From Acidicapsa dinghuensis (lineage in GTDB: Bacteria > Acidobacteriota > Terriglobia > Terriglobales > Acidobacteriaceae): DNA of 64,000 nucleotides. Positions 34,655 to 44,340 of the stretch are shown one piece after another (the stretch's first letter is position 1; each line of letters starts with the position of its first letter). Below the pieces are notes generated by a model. It saw only the letters and a program-made list of their open reading frames with translations, was not told the DNA's origin and ran no database searches. A program made the position numbers and the translations under genes. The stretch spans positions 298,591-362,590 of the forward strand of contig NZ_JAGSYH010000007.1 in NCBI RefSeq assembly GCF_025685685.1, read 5' to 3'.

Positions 34655-37048
34655 CTAAACCCCAGCCGTCCGTGGCGGCAGCGACTCCGGCGAGCTAGCC
34701 CACTTCATGTTCGGCTCCGGCCCCATCGTCAGTTCCAAAATGCCGCCAGCCACAATCTCCGCATGGCGAATCCACGCCCGGTCAATCGCCTTCCCATTCA
34801 GCCGCGTCGACTGGATATAGATATTCCCTGCCCCATGCCCACGCGCCTCAACAGTAAAACTGCCACCCCGGTACCACTCCCGATCCAGATGAATCGTCGC
34901 CTTGCGAAATAGCGGACTGCCCAGGATATAAATTCCATCTCCCGGACAAACCGGATAAAAACCTACTGCCCCAAGCACATACCACGCCGACATCTGCCCC
35001 ACGTCATCATTGCCGACAATGCCGTTCACATCGTTGTGATAGGCATGCTCCAGAATCTGCCGTGCCCACTTCTGCGTAAGCCACGGCTTGCCCGCATACA
35101 CAAACAGATACGGAATATGGTGCACGGGCTCGTTGGAGTGGTTGTAATACGGATTCCAGCCAAAGTTTTCGGGCGTCTTCTCGAAGAAATCTTCCAGAGC
35201 ACTCGCAAATTGTTCGTGGCCCATGACCTCAATCAACCCTGCAACATCATGCGGCACAAACCACGACTGCTGCAGCGGATTGCTCTCAGTGCATCCCTGC
35301 CCAAACTCGGTCGCGCCCTTCCACGGAATCCACTTGCCATCCCTATCTTTGGCGCGCATGCTCTGCACTTCTGCGTCGTAGATCTTGCGGTAGTTCTGGC
35401 TGCGTTGCGTGAAGGTTTCCGCGTCTTCAGTCTTGCCTGTATGCTTCGCCAGCTGTCCAACACACCAATCAAAGTAGGCATTATCCAGCGTCCATGAAAC
35501 CTGGTCTGGCACAAAGCCATGCTGCATATAGAACTCGTTGTCAGGACGATTGGTTTTCGCGTCAGTTCCAGCCGCTGTCTGACGGCAGGCAGCATACGCC
35601 TTCTCTACATCGAACTTGCGAATGCCCTTTACGTAGGCATCGAGAATGACTGATGTCGCCGGATCGCCGTCCATGCAGCCGCTGTACGCATTCATCAGCT
35701 CCCAGCGCTCCAGATAGCCTTTGCCGCTCAGCTCAGCGAGATTCACAAGCGAGTTGATCTGATCATTGACGATCGCGGGCTTAATGAGCGTCAACAGCGG
35801 CATCTCACCGCGATAGACATCCCAGCCGCTGAAGACGGTGCGAGGCGTAAAATCCGCGGTCTGATGGATCTTTCCGTCGCCAGCTTTATAGCGGCCATCA
35901 ACATCCGTCATCGTTCGCGGATCGAGCAGTGCATGATAGAGGGCGGTCGAGAAGATCACCTCCTGCTCATGCGTGGCTCCCTCGATATCGATGGCCGAGA
36001 GCGCCGAGTCCCATTGTTTTGTAGCCTCTCTGCGCACGGCATCGAAGTCCCAGCCGGGAATATCGTGCTGGAGGTTTTTGCGCGCGCCTTCGATATCGAC
36101 GAATGAGATACCTGCCTTCGCCAGCACCTTTTCATCTTTAGCGGTGTTGAACTCCGTGAAGAAGCCTAGATGATCTGCTTCCATCTCGCGGCAGCAGTCG
36201 ATAACATGCGCCTGCTGAGCGCGCCGATAAAACTCCTCGGACTGCATCTGATCGCTGACCATGCCGTCGCCGAAGTTGAACCCGCTAATGTCGATTGTCC
36301 AGACACCGAAGCGGGTTAACGGCTTTGAGAACTCCATGCGGAAATACGCTGTATAGCTCACATGGCCGTCACCGTTGCCCCAGCCGCCACCGGAATCAGG
36401 GCATTGCATCCAGCCTTCGATTGCATTGCCGCTCACCACCTTTACGTATTGCCGTGTTGAGGTGCCTGCGATACGGCGCGCGAGATCAAGCTGAATACGC
36501 GATTGTGACGACTCGGGAAACGTGAAGCGGAGAATGCCGGCATGCGATGTCGCGGTGAGCTCGGCGCGAATCTTGTAGCGATCCAGATCGATTGCGTAAT
36601 AACCCGCTTCTACTTTTTCTGTCTCGTGACGGAACGGCGAGCGCCAGCCTTCCTCGGGATGAGCAATACGGCCGCTTGCAAACTTCAATGGACCGGTGGT
36701 CGGCATCGTCAGCAGATTGCCAAAGTCGCCGTACCAACCTACACCGCTCATGCGCGTGAAGCTGAACCCTTCGATGGTCGTGTGTTCCCAGGAATATCCC
36801 GGAGCGTTGTCGCCACCGGTGATGGTGTCTGGCCCAAGCTGCACAAGACCAAATGGAGTGGCCGGTCCCGGATAGGTTTTGCCTTCGCCGAGCTTGGTGC
36901 TGGTGCTTGCTCCGATGAGCGGATTGATTCTGCTCGACAGACCCTCGGTGTGGCCCTCGGTTTGGGCGGCGGCATTCTTCAGATACAACGATCCGACTCC
37001 GAGAGCGGATGTGTAGAGAAATCGGCGACGAGAAAAAGGGAACGTCAA
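34655..37048 (-). CDS. GH92 family alpha-1,2-mannosidase
   Basis: A 797-aa exported glycosidase that trims terminal alpha-1,2-mannose from glycans. A TTG at 37048 with AGGAG 6 bases upstream begins TFPFSRRRFLYTSALGVGS, a Tat-type twin-arginine signal. GH92 marks: NPLIGASTSTKLGEGKTYPGPATPFGLVQLGPDT, EGFSFTRMSGVG, the FSGWDVYRGEMPLLTLI segment and the terminal D-x-G-Q-M-S-AWYVLGAVGFYPVCPG followed by YILGSPLF. These enzymes are calcium-dependent. It lies alone; no other mannan-degrading gene is adjacent apart from GH16 at 37.8 kb across a gap. Confidence 0.94.
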   Translation of the reverse strand: MTFPFSRRRFLYTSALGVGSLYLKNAAAQTEGHTEGLSSRINPLIGASTSTKLGEGKTYPGPATPFGLVQLGPDTITGGDNAPGYSWEHTTIEGFSFTRMSGVGWYGDFGNLLTMPTTGPLKFASGRIAHPEEGWRSPFRHETEKVEAGYYAIDLDRYKIRAELTATSHAGILRFTFPESSQSRIQLDLARRIAGTSTRQYVKVVSGNAIEGWMQCPDSGGGWGNGDGHVSYTAYFRMEFSKPLTRFGVWTIDISGFNFGDGMVSDQMQSEEFYRRAQQAHVIDCCREMEADHLGFFTEFNTAKDEKVLAKAGISFVDIEGARKNLQHDIPGWDFDAVRREATKQWDSALSAIDIEGATHEQEVIFSTALYHALLDPRTMTDVDGRYKAGDGKIHQTADFTPRTVFSGWDVYRGEMPLLTLIKPAIVNDQINSLVNLAELSGKGYLERWELMNAYSGCMDGDPATSVILDAYVKGIRKFDVEKAYAACRQTAAGTDAKTNRPDNEFYMQHGFVPDQVSWTLDNAYFDWCVGQLAKHTGKTEDAETFTQRSQNYRKIYDAEVQSMRAKDRDGKWIPWKGATEFGQGCTESNPLQQSWFVPHDVAGLIEVMGHEQFASALEDFFEKTPENFGWNPYYNHSNEPVHHIPYLFVYAGKPWLTQKWARQILEHAYHNDVNGIVGNDDVGQMSAWYVLGAVGFYPVCPGDGIYILGSPLFRKATIHLDREWYRGGSFTVEARGHGAGNIYIQSTRLNGKAIDRAWIRHAEIVAGGILELTMGPEPNMKWASSPESLPPRTAGV

Positions 37049-37157
37049 CGGGTGCTCCTATGCAGTTCTTCGAAAGAAATCAATGCGATTGTCAGTGTAG
37101 CGTGGCTATGCTGCCACCATTTCATTTCGAGTCAGGATTGGCTGAATTCGGAGTAGG

Positions 37158-37700
37158 ATGTTCGGCATGGGTGAACCAGAGCGCGACGCTATCGATATCT
37201 ACTTCCTTTTGTACCCGATGCTGGATGCTGGCCAGAAGGAGACTTCTGAAGGACGGAAAGCACATCAACTTGCGCAGAAATACCGCACATTCAGCAGGGA
37301 CTCGGACAATCTTGCGGCCTTCGCCAGGATCGTACACATGATCGAGCGGCAACTGTTGGAAGAGCGGCGACTGCTCAAGAAGAAAGGTGCAGAACAGGAG
37401 ATGCTGGTGCAGCGTCTTGAGACGTATCACTCGATTGTCCGCATGTTGACGATCGGGCACGATTTCGAAGATTCATCGATTGGCTGGACTGACTATCCAA
37501 TGCAGAAATTGCCGTCTGAGCTAGAGGCACCGAAGGCTGCCGCGCCACCAAAGAAAGCGAAACTAGCAAAAGCCAAAACCGAAAAGGCGACGCGCCCTGC
37601 AAAGAAGCAGTCAACAAAAGCAGCGCCCAAAAAGTCCGCGGTTAAAACCGCGAGGAGACGAACCGTTGGATCACGCTCTACAAAGGCGACTAAGGCATAA
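37158..37700 (+). CDS. Uncharacterised protein with histone H1-like Lys/Ala-rich tail
   Basis: A 180-aa protein. Residues about 1-115 form an acidic helical domain with ERQLLEERRLLKKKGAEQEM and DSSIGWTDYP. The C-terminal 60 residues are almost only Lys, Ala, Pro, Thr and Arg, in (K)KAKLAKAK-type runs resembling bacterial histone H1-like tails, suggesting nucleic acid binding. No known domain is recognised in the N-terminal part. ATG 37158 overlaps its own GGAGTAGG; ATG 37167 has a better spaced AGGA and may be the true start. It is divergent from GH92 by about 110 bases. Confidence 0.7.
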   Translation: MFGMGEPERDAIDIYFLLYPMLDAGQKETSEGRKAHQLAQKYRTFSRDSDNLAAFARIVHMIERQLLEERRLLKKKGAEQEMLVQRLETYHSIVRMLTIGHDFEDSSIGWTDYPMQKLPSELEAPKAAAPPKKAKLAKAKTEKATRPAKKQSTKAAPKKSAVKTARRRTVGSRSTKATKA

Positions 37701-37781
37701 GCGAACGCGTGTGCCAAAGCGCTGGGCAAAGGTTTCTCTCCTGACGATCTGGCAAAGCATGCTATGGCCGGAAATCTAAGA

Positions 37782-38915
37782 TTACGGCGCGTAGAAACGC
37801 ACGTAATCCACGAGAAGCGACTGCGGAAACGTGGTGGATGTGTTGGGACTACCGGGCCAGTCGCCGCCGATTGCCAGATTGAGGATGATGAAGTTACTGG
37901 TGCCTGAATCGAAAGGCCACACCGCACCGCTGAGATTTGCGAGGCTGGCCGGATTGGTGTAAGTCACATAAGGGTTCGTGGGATCGTCCACATAGTAGGC
38001 GACAGACCCTTTTTTCCAGATCATGCCGTAGGTATGCCAGCCTGCGGCTATCTCTCCGGCGGGAAAGTGGAAGACGGTTCCCAGGCCAGTACTGCCGGTA
38101 AAGCCTGTGCCGTGTACGGAGCCTTCATTCCAGTCGGGGGTCGTAGCGGCGTTGACACGCTCCATGATGTCCTGCTCGCCGCAAGCCGGCCAATTCACAT
38201 GATCGATGTTGTTGCCTAGCGCCCAGAAAGCGGGCCACAGGCCCTGCGCTTCGGGGACCCAGATGCGCGCTTCCAAGCGTCCGTACTGCACGCTGAAGAG
38301 GCCCTGCGTTTTCATGCGCGCTGAGGTGTAGACTCCTGTGCTGGGTTGCTGCGACACGATGTGCAGATAGCCGTCTGTCCCGACATAGGCGCTGGGATGA
38401 GTTGGATCGCAGGGTGAGGCGTTCGATCCCCAGGCGCAATAGGTCTCCAATTCGTTGTTGCCAAAGCCGCTGTTACCGGTGTCGTAAGTCCAGATGGCAG
38501 GGTTGGGTTGTTGATTGCTGCCGGTCGTATTCGTGAACTCGTCACTCCAGACAAGCGTGCCGGATTGGATATTGGGCGAAAAGGTCTGGGTCGTGACGGC
38601 GCTGTCGGTTTGGCCGGAGCGTGTGGCGTAGGCTTTGAGCGTCAGGTTTGACGCAATTAAAAATGGCGCCGCGTAGATGGCGGAGGACGCTGTGGGAGCA
38701 GTTCCGTCGACGGTGTAGTAAATGGTGGCGCCGGAGGTGGTGGTTGAAAGGCTCACGATCTGCGCGCCTGCGTGTGCCGCATAGGTTGTCACTGCAGGCG
38801 CGGTTGCGTTCGCCGGTGTTGTTGAGGACGACGTACTACCGTTGCTGCTACCACAGCCGCAGACTGCAGCCACCAGAGCCATCACTAAGCCAGAAATCAT
38901 TGGACCTGCCCGCAT
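37782..38915 (-). CDS. GH16 family beta-glucanase with chitobiase C-terminal-like domain
   Basis: A 377-aa lipoprotein (Cys in VCGCGSS) anchored after about 20 residues. Residues about 35-120 have a chitobiase/beta-hexosaminidase C-terminal-like domain (ATIYYTVDGTAPTASSAIY). Residues about 135-377 are GH16: SGTLVWSDEFTN, GRLEARIWVPEAQGLWPAFWALG and the catalytic GEQDIMERVNA motif (E-x-D-x-x-E). The expected activity is on beta-1,3- or mixed beta-glucans (laminarin, lichenan). A longer frame starting with TTG at 38996 adds a non-signal extension; ATG 38915 begins at the signal peptide but has no strong ribosome site. Confidence 0.9.
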   Translation of the reverse strand: MRAGPMISGLVMALVAAVCGCGSSNGSTSSSTTPANATAPAVTTYAAHAGAQIVSLSTTTSGATIYYTVDGTAPTASSAIYAAPFLIASNLTLKAYATRSGQTDSAVTTQTFSPNIQSGTLVWSDEFTNTTGSNQQPNPAIWTYDTGNSGFGNNELETYCAWGSNASPCDPTHPSAYVGTDGYLHIVSQQPSTGVYTSARMKTQGLFSVQYGRLEARIWVPEAQGLWPAFWALGNNIDHVNWPACGEQDIMERVNAATTPDWNEGSVHGTGFTGSTGLGTVFHFPAGEIAAGWHTYGMIWKKGSVAYYVDDPTNPYVTYTNPASLANLSGAVWPFDSGTSNFIILNLAIGGDWPGSPNTSTTFPQSLLVDYVRFYAP

Positions 38916-39058
38916 GCCATTGACCGTGCTGTCTCCGAAACCGAGCTGCGGAGCGTCATGGATTTGTAGCATTCGAAGAGAAACACCGTCAATCAAACGA
39001 TTAAGCTATCCGGATTAGCCGATCGAGCGATGATGCAACGTCATCATTGCTGACCGGT

Positions 39059-40099
39059 TTATAGATCTGCTGCAGGTTCGGGGAAGAACTGGCGGAAGGC
39101 CTGTTGTGCGCGTTCGCTTCGAGAACGGGCCACGCATTGCGCGATGCGTAAGCGCACGTCAGACGAGGCATAGACGCGGCTGAGCGCCTCGAGCGCGGAG
39201 GCTGCCTGGCGCGGGTCACGCTCGATCAAGCCAAGCAGAAATTCCAGGCTCTCCTGAGTACGTGAGACGGCGATAGCCTGGTCAAGGATGGAAACGAACC
39301 AGGGGTCAGCCCCGTAGCGACGGCGGTCGATGAGCGCCTGAACGGCGGCGGAATCATGCGTTTCCGCCAAGGCGAACGCGGCTTCTGATGCGGCCTCTTC
39401 GCCGTGGTCAAGAAAGTCGGCAACGAGCGAGATGGTGCCGAGGCGATCGTTGTTCTGCATCCTGAGCAGCGCAGAGAAACACGCGCCAAGAACCTCAGGC
39501 TCCTCTTTACGCAACAGCACGCGAAGCTTGAGCAGCAAAGCAGACGAGACGCCGCCAACCTGGCCAACGGCACGCACTGCTTCGATGCGGACGGTCTTGT
39601 CCGGGTCGAGCATCGGTTCGAGAAGGATATTGAGTAGCGCAGCTTCGGTGAGTTCGGAGCACTCGACAAGAACCTGGGCGCAAGTAGCACGGAGCGCGCC
39701 GGCGGTATCTGACTGTCCGCCCCAGACTGGCTCTTCCTGAAAATGGCGAAGGCCGCGCAGGTAAACGGCAGCATCGCGGCAGCCGAGTTTGACCAGAGCT
39801 TTTACCAACGCATTCTTGGCCCAGCACTGGGGGTCACGCTTAACGGGGTCAATAAGAAAACGATCGAAAGCCGCAAGGATTTGCGGAAGCAGCCCGGTTA
39901 CTTCGTGCTCGGCTACGAGCTTCGCTACTTTCGCAACGAGGTAGTTATTCTCGCTCTCAAGGGTACGGCGAAGACGTGCGATGTCGGCTTCATCGGGCGT
40001 GCGGCCGCTCATGGACTCGAGAATAGCCAGCTCGCGTTCAAAGGATCGATGCACGGGCATTCGGACTCGTGTCTGGCTACCGGACGTTTTTTCCGACAT
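39059..40099 (-). CDS. HEAT-repeat protein
   Basis: A 346-aa soluble, all-helical protein. About seven HEAT-like helical hairpins follow one another, for example LIDPVKRDPQCWAKNALVKALVKL, LLEPMLDPDKTVRIEAVRAVGQV and DHGEEAASEAAFALAETHDSAAVQALIDRR. These form a protein-binding solenoid; no catalytic motif is visible. ATG 40099 has GGAG nine bases upstream; ATG 40108 and a TTG at 40132 are alternatives. Partner and role are unknown. About 280 bases separate it from metH downstream-coded genes, with nothing recognisable between. Confidence 0.75.
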   Translation of the reverse strand: MSEKTSGSQTRVRMPVHRSFERELAILESMSGRTPDEADIARLRRTLESENNYLVAKVAKLVAEHEVTGLLPQILAAFDRFLIDPVKRDPQCWAKNALVKALVKLGCRDAAVYLRGLRHFQEEPVWGGQSDTAGALRATCAQVLVECSELTEAALLNILLEPMLDPDKTVRIEAVRAVGQVGGVSSALLLKLRVLLRKEEPEVLGACFSALLRMQNNDRLGTISLVADFLDHGEEAASEAAFALAETHDSAAVQALIDRRRYGADPWFVSILDQAIAVSRTQESLEFLLGLIERDPRQAASALEALSRVYASSDVRLRIAQCVARSRSERAQQAFRQFFPEPAADL

Positions 40100-40381
40100 C
40101 AGATTCATCTCCAAATACCTCGCGACGAGCAAACGCTAAGGCAACGAAAATCCCATAAATGCGGAACGCAGTCTTCGTTGGGAACTATGTGATCGATATC
40201 CGACGTCTATTCGACACGGTTTCCCTGCGCCTTCCCCCGAAGGCACCCATAGGCCTCAACTTTACACAGAACTTCGCCTGTGCTGCCTGCTTTCGGCTCC
40301 AAAGTATGAAGCTGTAGTAAAAGGGTACCGCGAACGGCCATCGTTTCGAAGAAAAAGTAATTAAGCTGCCAAATGCCTGGA

Positions 40382-43120
40382 TCAGCGGGCCGGATCGTAG
40401 CCGAGATTGGGTCCGAGCCAGCGCTCAACCTCGGCCACTGGCATCTGTTTGCGGCGTGCGTAGTCTTCGGTCTGATCGCGGGCTATTTTGCCGAGGCTGA
40501 AGTATTTGGCCTCAGGATGGGCGAAGTAAAGACCGCTTACACTCGATCCGGGCCACATGGCGAAGGACTCGGTGAGCTGGATGCCTGTGCTGGGCTCAAC
40601 CGAGAGCAGATGCCAGAGAGTTCCCTTTTCAGTGTGGTCGGGGCAGGCAGGGTAGCCGGCCGCAGGACGGATGCCGCGATACTGCTCCTGAATGAGCTCG
40701 GCGGGAGCGAGATTCTCTGAGCGACCATAGCCCCACTCATCGCGGACACGCTTGTGGAGGCACTCTGCAAAAGCCTCGGCGAGGCGGTCGGCGATAGCCT
40801 CGGCCATGATGGCGTTGTAGTCGTCATGCGCAGCTTTGAAGCCGTCGCAAAGCTCACGCAGGCCGATACCCGTAGTGACGGCGAAGGCACCGATGTGATC
40901 AGCGAGACCGGTTTCTGCGGGAGCGATAAAGTCTGAGAGCGAACGGCAGGGCTCGGACGCGTCGCGGTCGGGTTGCTGACGAAGGAAGTGGAAACGGTCT
41001 AGCACCTGGGTGCGCGATTCGCCGGTGTAGAGATCTACATCATCACCGACGGAGTTGGCAGGAAACAGGCCGTACACGCCGCGTGCGGTAATGAGTTTCT
41101 CCGCGATGACGCGATCGAGCAGAGCGTTGGCTTCGGTAAAGATCTGGCGCGCCTGCTGACCTTGTTTTTCGTCGTCGAGGATGCGCGGATAGACGCCTTT
41201 GAGCTCCCAGGTATGGAAGAACGGAGTCCAGTCGATGTATTCGCGGAGGGTCGAGAGCGGGAAATCTTCGAGGACGCGGACACCGGTGAATTCGGGCTGA
41301 GGAATATCTTCGCTACGCCAGGTGATCGGCGTGCGGCGCTCACGGGCGGTCTCGATCGGTATAAGTTTCAGCGTCGGTGCAGCATGCTTCTTGCGGATCG
41401 CGTCGTAGCTGGCACGATGCTCGGCGATGAAGGCATCGCGACTCTCATCACTGAGCAGGCTGGTGGTAACGGGCACGGCACGGCTGGCGTCGAGAACGTG
41501 CACTACGGGCTGGCTGTAGTGAGGAGCGATCTTGATGGCGGTGTGTGCGCGGCTGGTGGTGGCTCCGCCGATGAGGAGTGGAAGGCGAAAGCTCTGGCGC
41601 TCCATTTCGCGGGCAACGTGAACCATTTCGTCGAGTGAGGGGGTGATGAGACCGCTGAGGCCGATGACGTCGGCTTTCTCAGACTTTGCGCGTTCGAGGA
41701 TCTTTTCGGCGGGGACCATGACGCCCATGTCGATGACTTCGTAGTTGTTGCAGGCGAGGACTACGCCGACGATGTTTTTGCCGATGTCGTGTACATCGCC
41801 TTTGACGGTGGCGAGGACGATCTTGCCTTGGGTCTTTACGGCATAGCCAGCTTCGGCCATGGCGGCTTTTTCGGCTTCCATGAAAGGCGTGAGCCAGGCT
41901 ACGGCTTTCTTCATGACGCGGGCGGATTTAACGACTTGAGGCAGGAACATTTTGCCTGCACCGAAGAGGTCGCCGACGACGCCCATGCCATCCATCAGGG
42001 GCCCTTCGATCACCAGCAACGGGCGGCCTAGCTTGAGGCGCGCTTCTTCGGTATCGGCGTCGATGTAGGTGTCGATGCCTTTGACCAGTGCATGAGAGAG
42101 ACGCTCTTCGACAGTGCCGTTGCGCCACTCTTCGGTTTTCTTTTCGGCAGTCCCGGTTGAAGCGCTTGAAGCTTTGAGAGCTTCGCCGAATTCGACAAGG
42201 CGCTCGGTGGCGTCGGGGCGGCGATTGAGCAGGACATCTTCGACGAGAACTTTCAGCTCGGGCTCGATCTCTTCGTAGATCTCAAGCTGACCGGCGTTGA
42301 CGATGCCCATGTCGAGGCCGGCGCCGATCGCGTGATACAGGAAGGCGGCGTGCATGGCTTCGCGGACTTTGTTGTTGCCGCGGAAGCTGAAGGAGATGTT
42401 GGAGACACCGCCGCTGACTTTGGCATGCGGCAGGTTGGCCTTGATCCAGCGCGTGGCTTCGATGAAGTCGACAGCGTAATTGTTGTGCTCTTCCATACCG
42501 GTAGCGACGGTAAGGATATTGGGATCGAAGATGATGTCTTCGGCGGGAAAGCCGATTTCGTCAACGAGCATCCGATAGGCGCGCTCGCAGATACGAATCC
42601 TGTCAGCGAATGTAGCGGCTTGTCCCTGCTCGTCAAATGCCATGACGACGGCCGCCGCACCGTACTTGAGAATGGTGGCTGCCTGCTGGCGAAATTTCTC
42701 CTCGCCCTCTTTGAGTGAGATGGAGTTGACGATGCCTTTGCCCTGCATGCACTTGAGCCCGGCAACGATAACCTCCCACTTGGAGGAGTCGATCATGAAG
42801 GGAGCTTTTGCAACTTCGGGCTCGCTGGCGAGCAACAACAGGAATCGCTGCATGGCGGCGACGCCATCGATCATGCCCTCGTCCATGCAGATATCGACGA
42901 CGTTTGCGCCGTTTTCCACCTGCTGACGGGCAATGGCTACTGCCTCTTCATATTTGCCGTCTTTGATGAGCTTGGCGAAGCGGGGCGAGCCGGCGACGTT
43001 GGTGCGTTCGCCGATCATCATAAAGACGCCGCGCTGCTGCGTGAACGGCTGTGAACCAGAGAGTCGAAGTGGCCTGAAGGCTATCTCGGTTGAGAATTCA
43101 GTATCTGCGAGCTGACTCAT
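40382..43120 (-). CDS. metH: Methionine synthase, folate/cobalamin/SAM-activation part (split MetH)
   Basis: A 912-aa protein with the last three modules of cobalamin-dependent methionine synthase: the pterin-binding (methyltetrahydrofolate) domain starting FMMIGERTNVAGSPRFAK, the cobalamin domain with the DxHxxG motif GDVHDIGKNIVGVVL (His about residue 445), and the AdoMet activation domain with RPAAGYPACPDHTEKGTLW. The N-terminal homocysteine domain is missing and is coded by the gene upstream. Its ATG overlaps that gene's TGA by four bases (ATGA), so translation is coupled. No riboswitch-sized space lies upstream. Confidence 0.95.
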   Translation of the reverse strand: MSQLADTEFSTEIAFRPLRLSGSQPFTQQRGVFMMIGERTNVAGSPRFAKLIKDGKYEEAVAIARQQVENGANVVDICMDEGMIDGVAAMQRFLLLLASEPEVAKAPFMIDSSKWEVIVAGLKCMQGKGIVNSISLKEGEEKFRQQAATILKYGAAAVVMAFDEQGQAATFADRIRICERAYRMLVDEIGFPAEDIIFDPNILTVATGMEEHNNYAVDFIEATRWIKANLPHAKVSGGVSNISFSFRGNNKVREAMHAAFLYHAIGAGLDMGIVNAGQLEIYEEIEPELKVLVEDVLLNRRPDATERLVEFGEALKASSASTGTAEKKTEEWRNGTVEERLSHALVKGIDTYIDADTEEARLKLGRPLLVIEGPLMDGMGVVGDLFGAGKMFLPQVVKSARVMKKAVAWLTPFMEAEKAAMAEAGYAVKTQGKIVLATVKGDVHDIGKNIVGVVLACNNYEVIDMGVMVPAEKILERAKSEKADVIGLSGLITPSLDEMVHVAREMERQSFRLPLLIGGATTSRAHTAIKIAPHYSQPVVHVLDASRAVPVTTSLLSDESRDAFIAEHRASYDAIRKKHAAPTLKLIPIETARERRTPITWRSEDIPQPEFTGVRVLEDFPLSTLREYIDWTPFFHTWELKGVYPRILDDEKQGQQARQIFTEANALLDRVIAEKLITARGVYGLFPANSVGDDVDLYTGESRTQVLDRFHFLRQQPDRDASEPCRSLSDFIAPAETGLADHIGAFAVTTGIGLRELCDGFKAAHDDYNAIMAEAIADRLAEAFAECLHKRVRDEWGYGRSENLAPAELIQEQYRGIRPAAGYPACPDHTEKGTLWHLLSVEPSTGIQLTESFAMWPGSSVSGLYFAHPEAKYFSLGKIARDQTEDYARRKQMPVAEVERWLGPNLGYDPAR

Positions 43121-44247
43121 GCGGCGTTTTCACCCAACTGACTCGCACGGCGTGCATCGAGTGGACGCGGAGCAACACCTTCGAGAGCTTTGGCGATCGC
43201 GGCGATATGCTGGGGGGTATTGCCGCAGCAACCGCCCGCGATGTTGATGAGACCATCCTTGCCGAATCCTCCGAGGAAGCGAGCCATGTCTTTGGGCTCG
43301 AGATCAAAGCCGGTGGGCGAGAGTGGGTTGGGCAGGCCTGCGTTCGGATAGCAGGAGATGGCGACGTCGGCCTTCTCGGAGAGTTCTTCGAGGAACGGAT
43401 ACATGAGGTCAGGACCGAGCGAGCAATTGAGCCCAACAGACAGCGGACGCGCGTGCTCTACTGCATTCCAAAAGGCTTCGACGGTCTGCGCGGAGATCAT
43501 GGTTTCTCCGCCACGGCCTACGGCTGCGGAGATCATGACGGGCAGTTCTTTTTCGCCGGTAAGACCATCTTCGTCGAAGACTTCACGGATAGCGACGAGG
43601 GCAGCCTTGGCGTTGAGCGAATCGAAGATGGTTTCGACGAGTAGAAGATCGGAACCGCCAGCGATGAGTGCGCGGACCTGTTCGGCATAAGCTGTTTTGA
43701 CCTGATCGAAGGTGACGACGCGGAAGCCGGGATCATCTGCATCGGGGGAGTTTGAGAGCGAAACAGTGAGGGGACCGATAGCTCCGGCGACGAAGCGCTG
43801 TCGGCCGGTCTCGTTGGCGACGCGATCAGCCCACTCGCGGCACTGGCGAGCGGATTGCTCGTTGATTTCCCACGCGAGGCTGCTGAGCGACTTGTCTTCG
43901 ATGATCTTCTGGTAGAACTCAGGATCTTTGCGGCCGCCGTGTTCGCGCGGATCATCCACGAAGAATTCGCTTTGCGAGATGCTCGTAGCGCCGAAGGTGT
44001 TGGTCTCGATGATGTCCGCACCTGCATCGAGGAAACGGCGGTGAATATCACCGATCATCTTTGGCTGCGTCAGCGAAAAGAGATCTCCATTGTTGAGAAG
44101 ATCCTTCTTCGAGTCTTTGAAGCGATCGCCGCGGATATCCGCCTCAGCCATGCTGTAGGTGCGAATGGTTGTGCCCATCGCGCCATCAATGATGGCGATG
44201 CGGCTTTCGAGCACCTTTTGCAGAGGATGTTTGCGGACTGGCTTCAT
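43117..44247 (-). CDS. metH: Methionine synthase, homocysteine-binding part (split MetH)
   Basis: A 376-aa homocysteine S-methyltransferase barrel that transfers the methyl group from methylcobalamin to homocysteine. It contains IAIIDGAMGTTIRTY, DIIETNTFGATSIS, the zinc-ligand Cys in GLNCSLGPDLM (about residue 273) and the Cys-Cys pair in AGGCCGNTPQHI (about 340). It corresponds to the first ~380 residues of full MetH. Reaction partner is the downstream gene; together they form one functional enzyme. A different start is unlikely because the N-terminus is already at the family start (KVLESRIAIIDGAMG). Confidence 0.94.
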   Translation of the reverse strand: MKPVRKHPLQKVLESRIAIIDGAMGTTIRTYSMAEADIRGDRFKDSKKDLLNNGDLFSLTQPKMIGDIHRRFLDAGADIIETNTFGATSISQSEFFVDDPREHGGRKDPEFYQKIIEDKSLSSLAWEINEQSARQCREWADRVANETGRQRFVAGAIGPLTVSLSNSPDADDPGFRVVTFDQVKTAYAEQVRALIAGGSDLLLVETIFDSLNAKAALVAIREVFDEDGLTGEKELPVMISAAVGRGGETMISAQTVEAFWNAVEHARPLSVGLNCSLGPDLMYPFLEELSEKADVAISCYPNAGLPNPLSPTGFDLEPKDMARFLGGFGKDGLINIAGGCCGNTPQHIAAIAKALEGVAPRPLDARRASQLGENAA

Positions 44248-44340
44248 GGTTGATCCCTGATTGATTCCTGAAGTTAGAACAAAGAATCCCTTAGTTGATT
44301 ATACGTTCCCGTGTTCCTTACAGTGCGACGCCAGCAATGG

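Noticed and set aside
44248..44340. Possible cobalamin or SAM riboswitch upstream of metH
   Set aside because: Only 93 bases separate metH from the preceding gene, too short for a cobalamin riboswitch, and no matching motif was seen.
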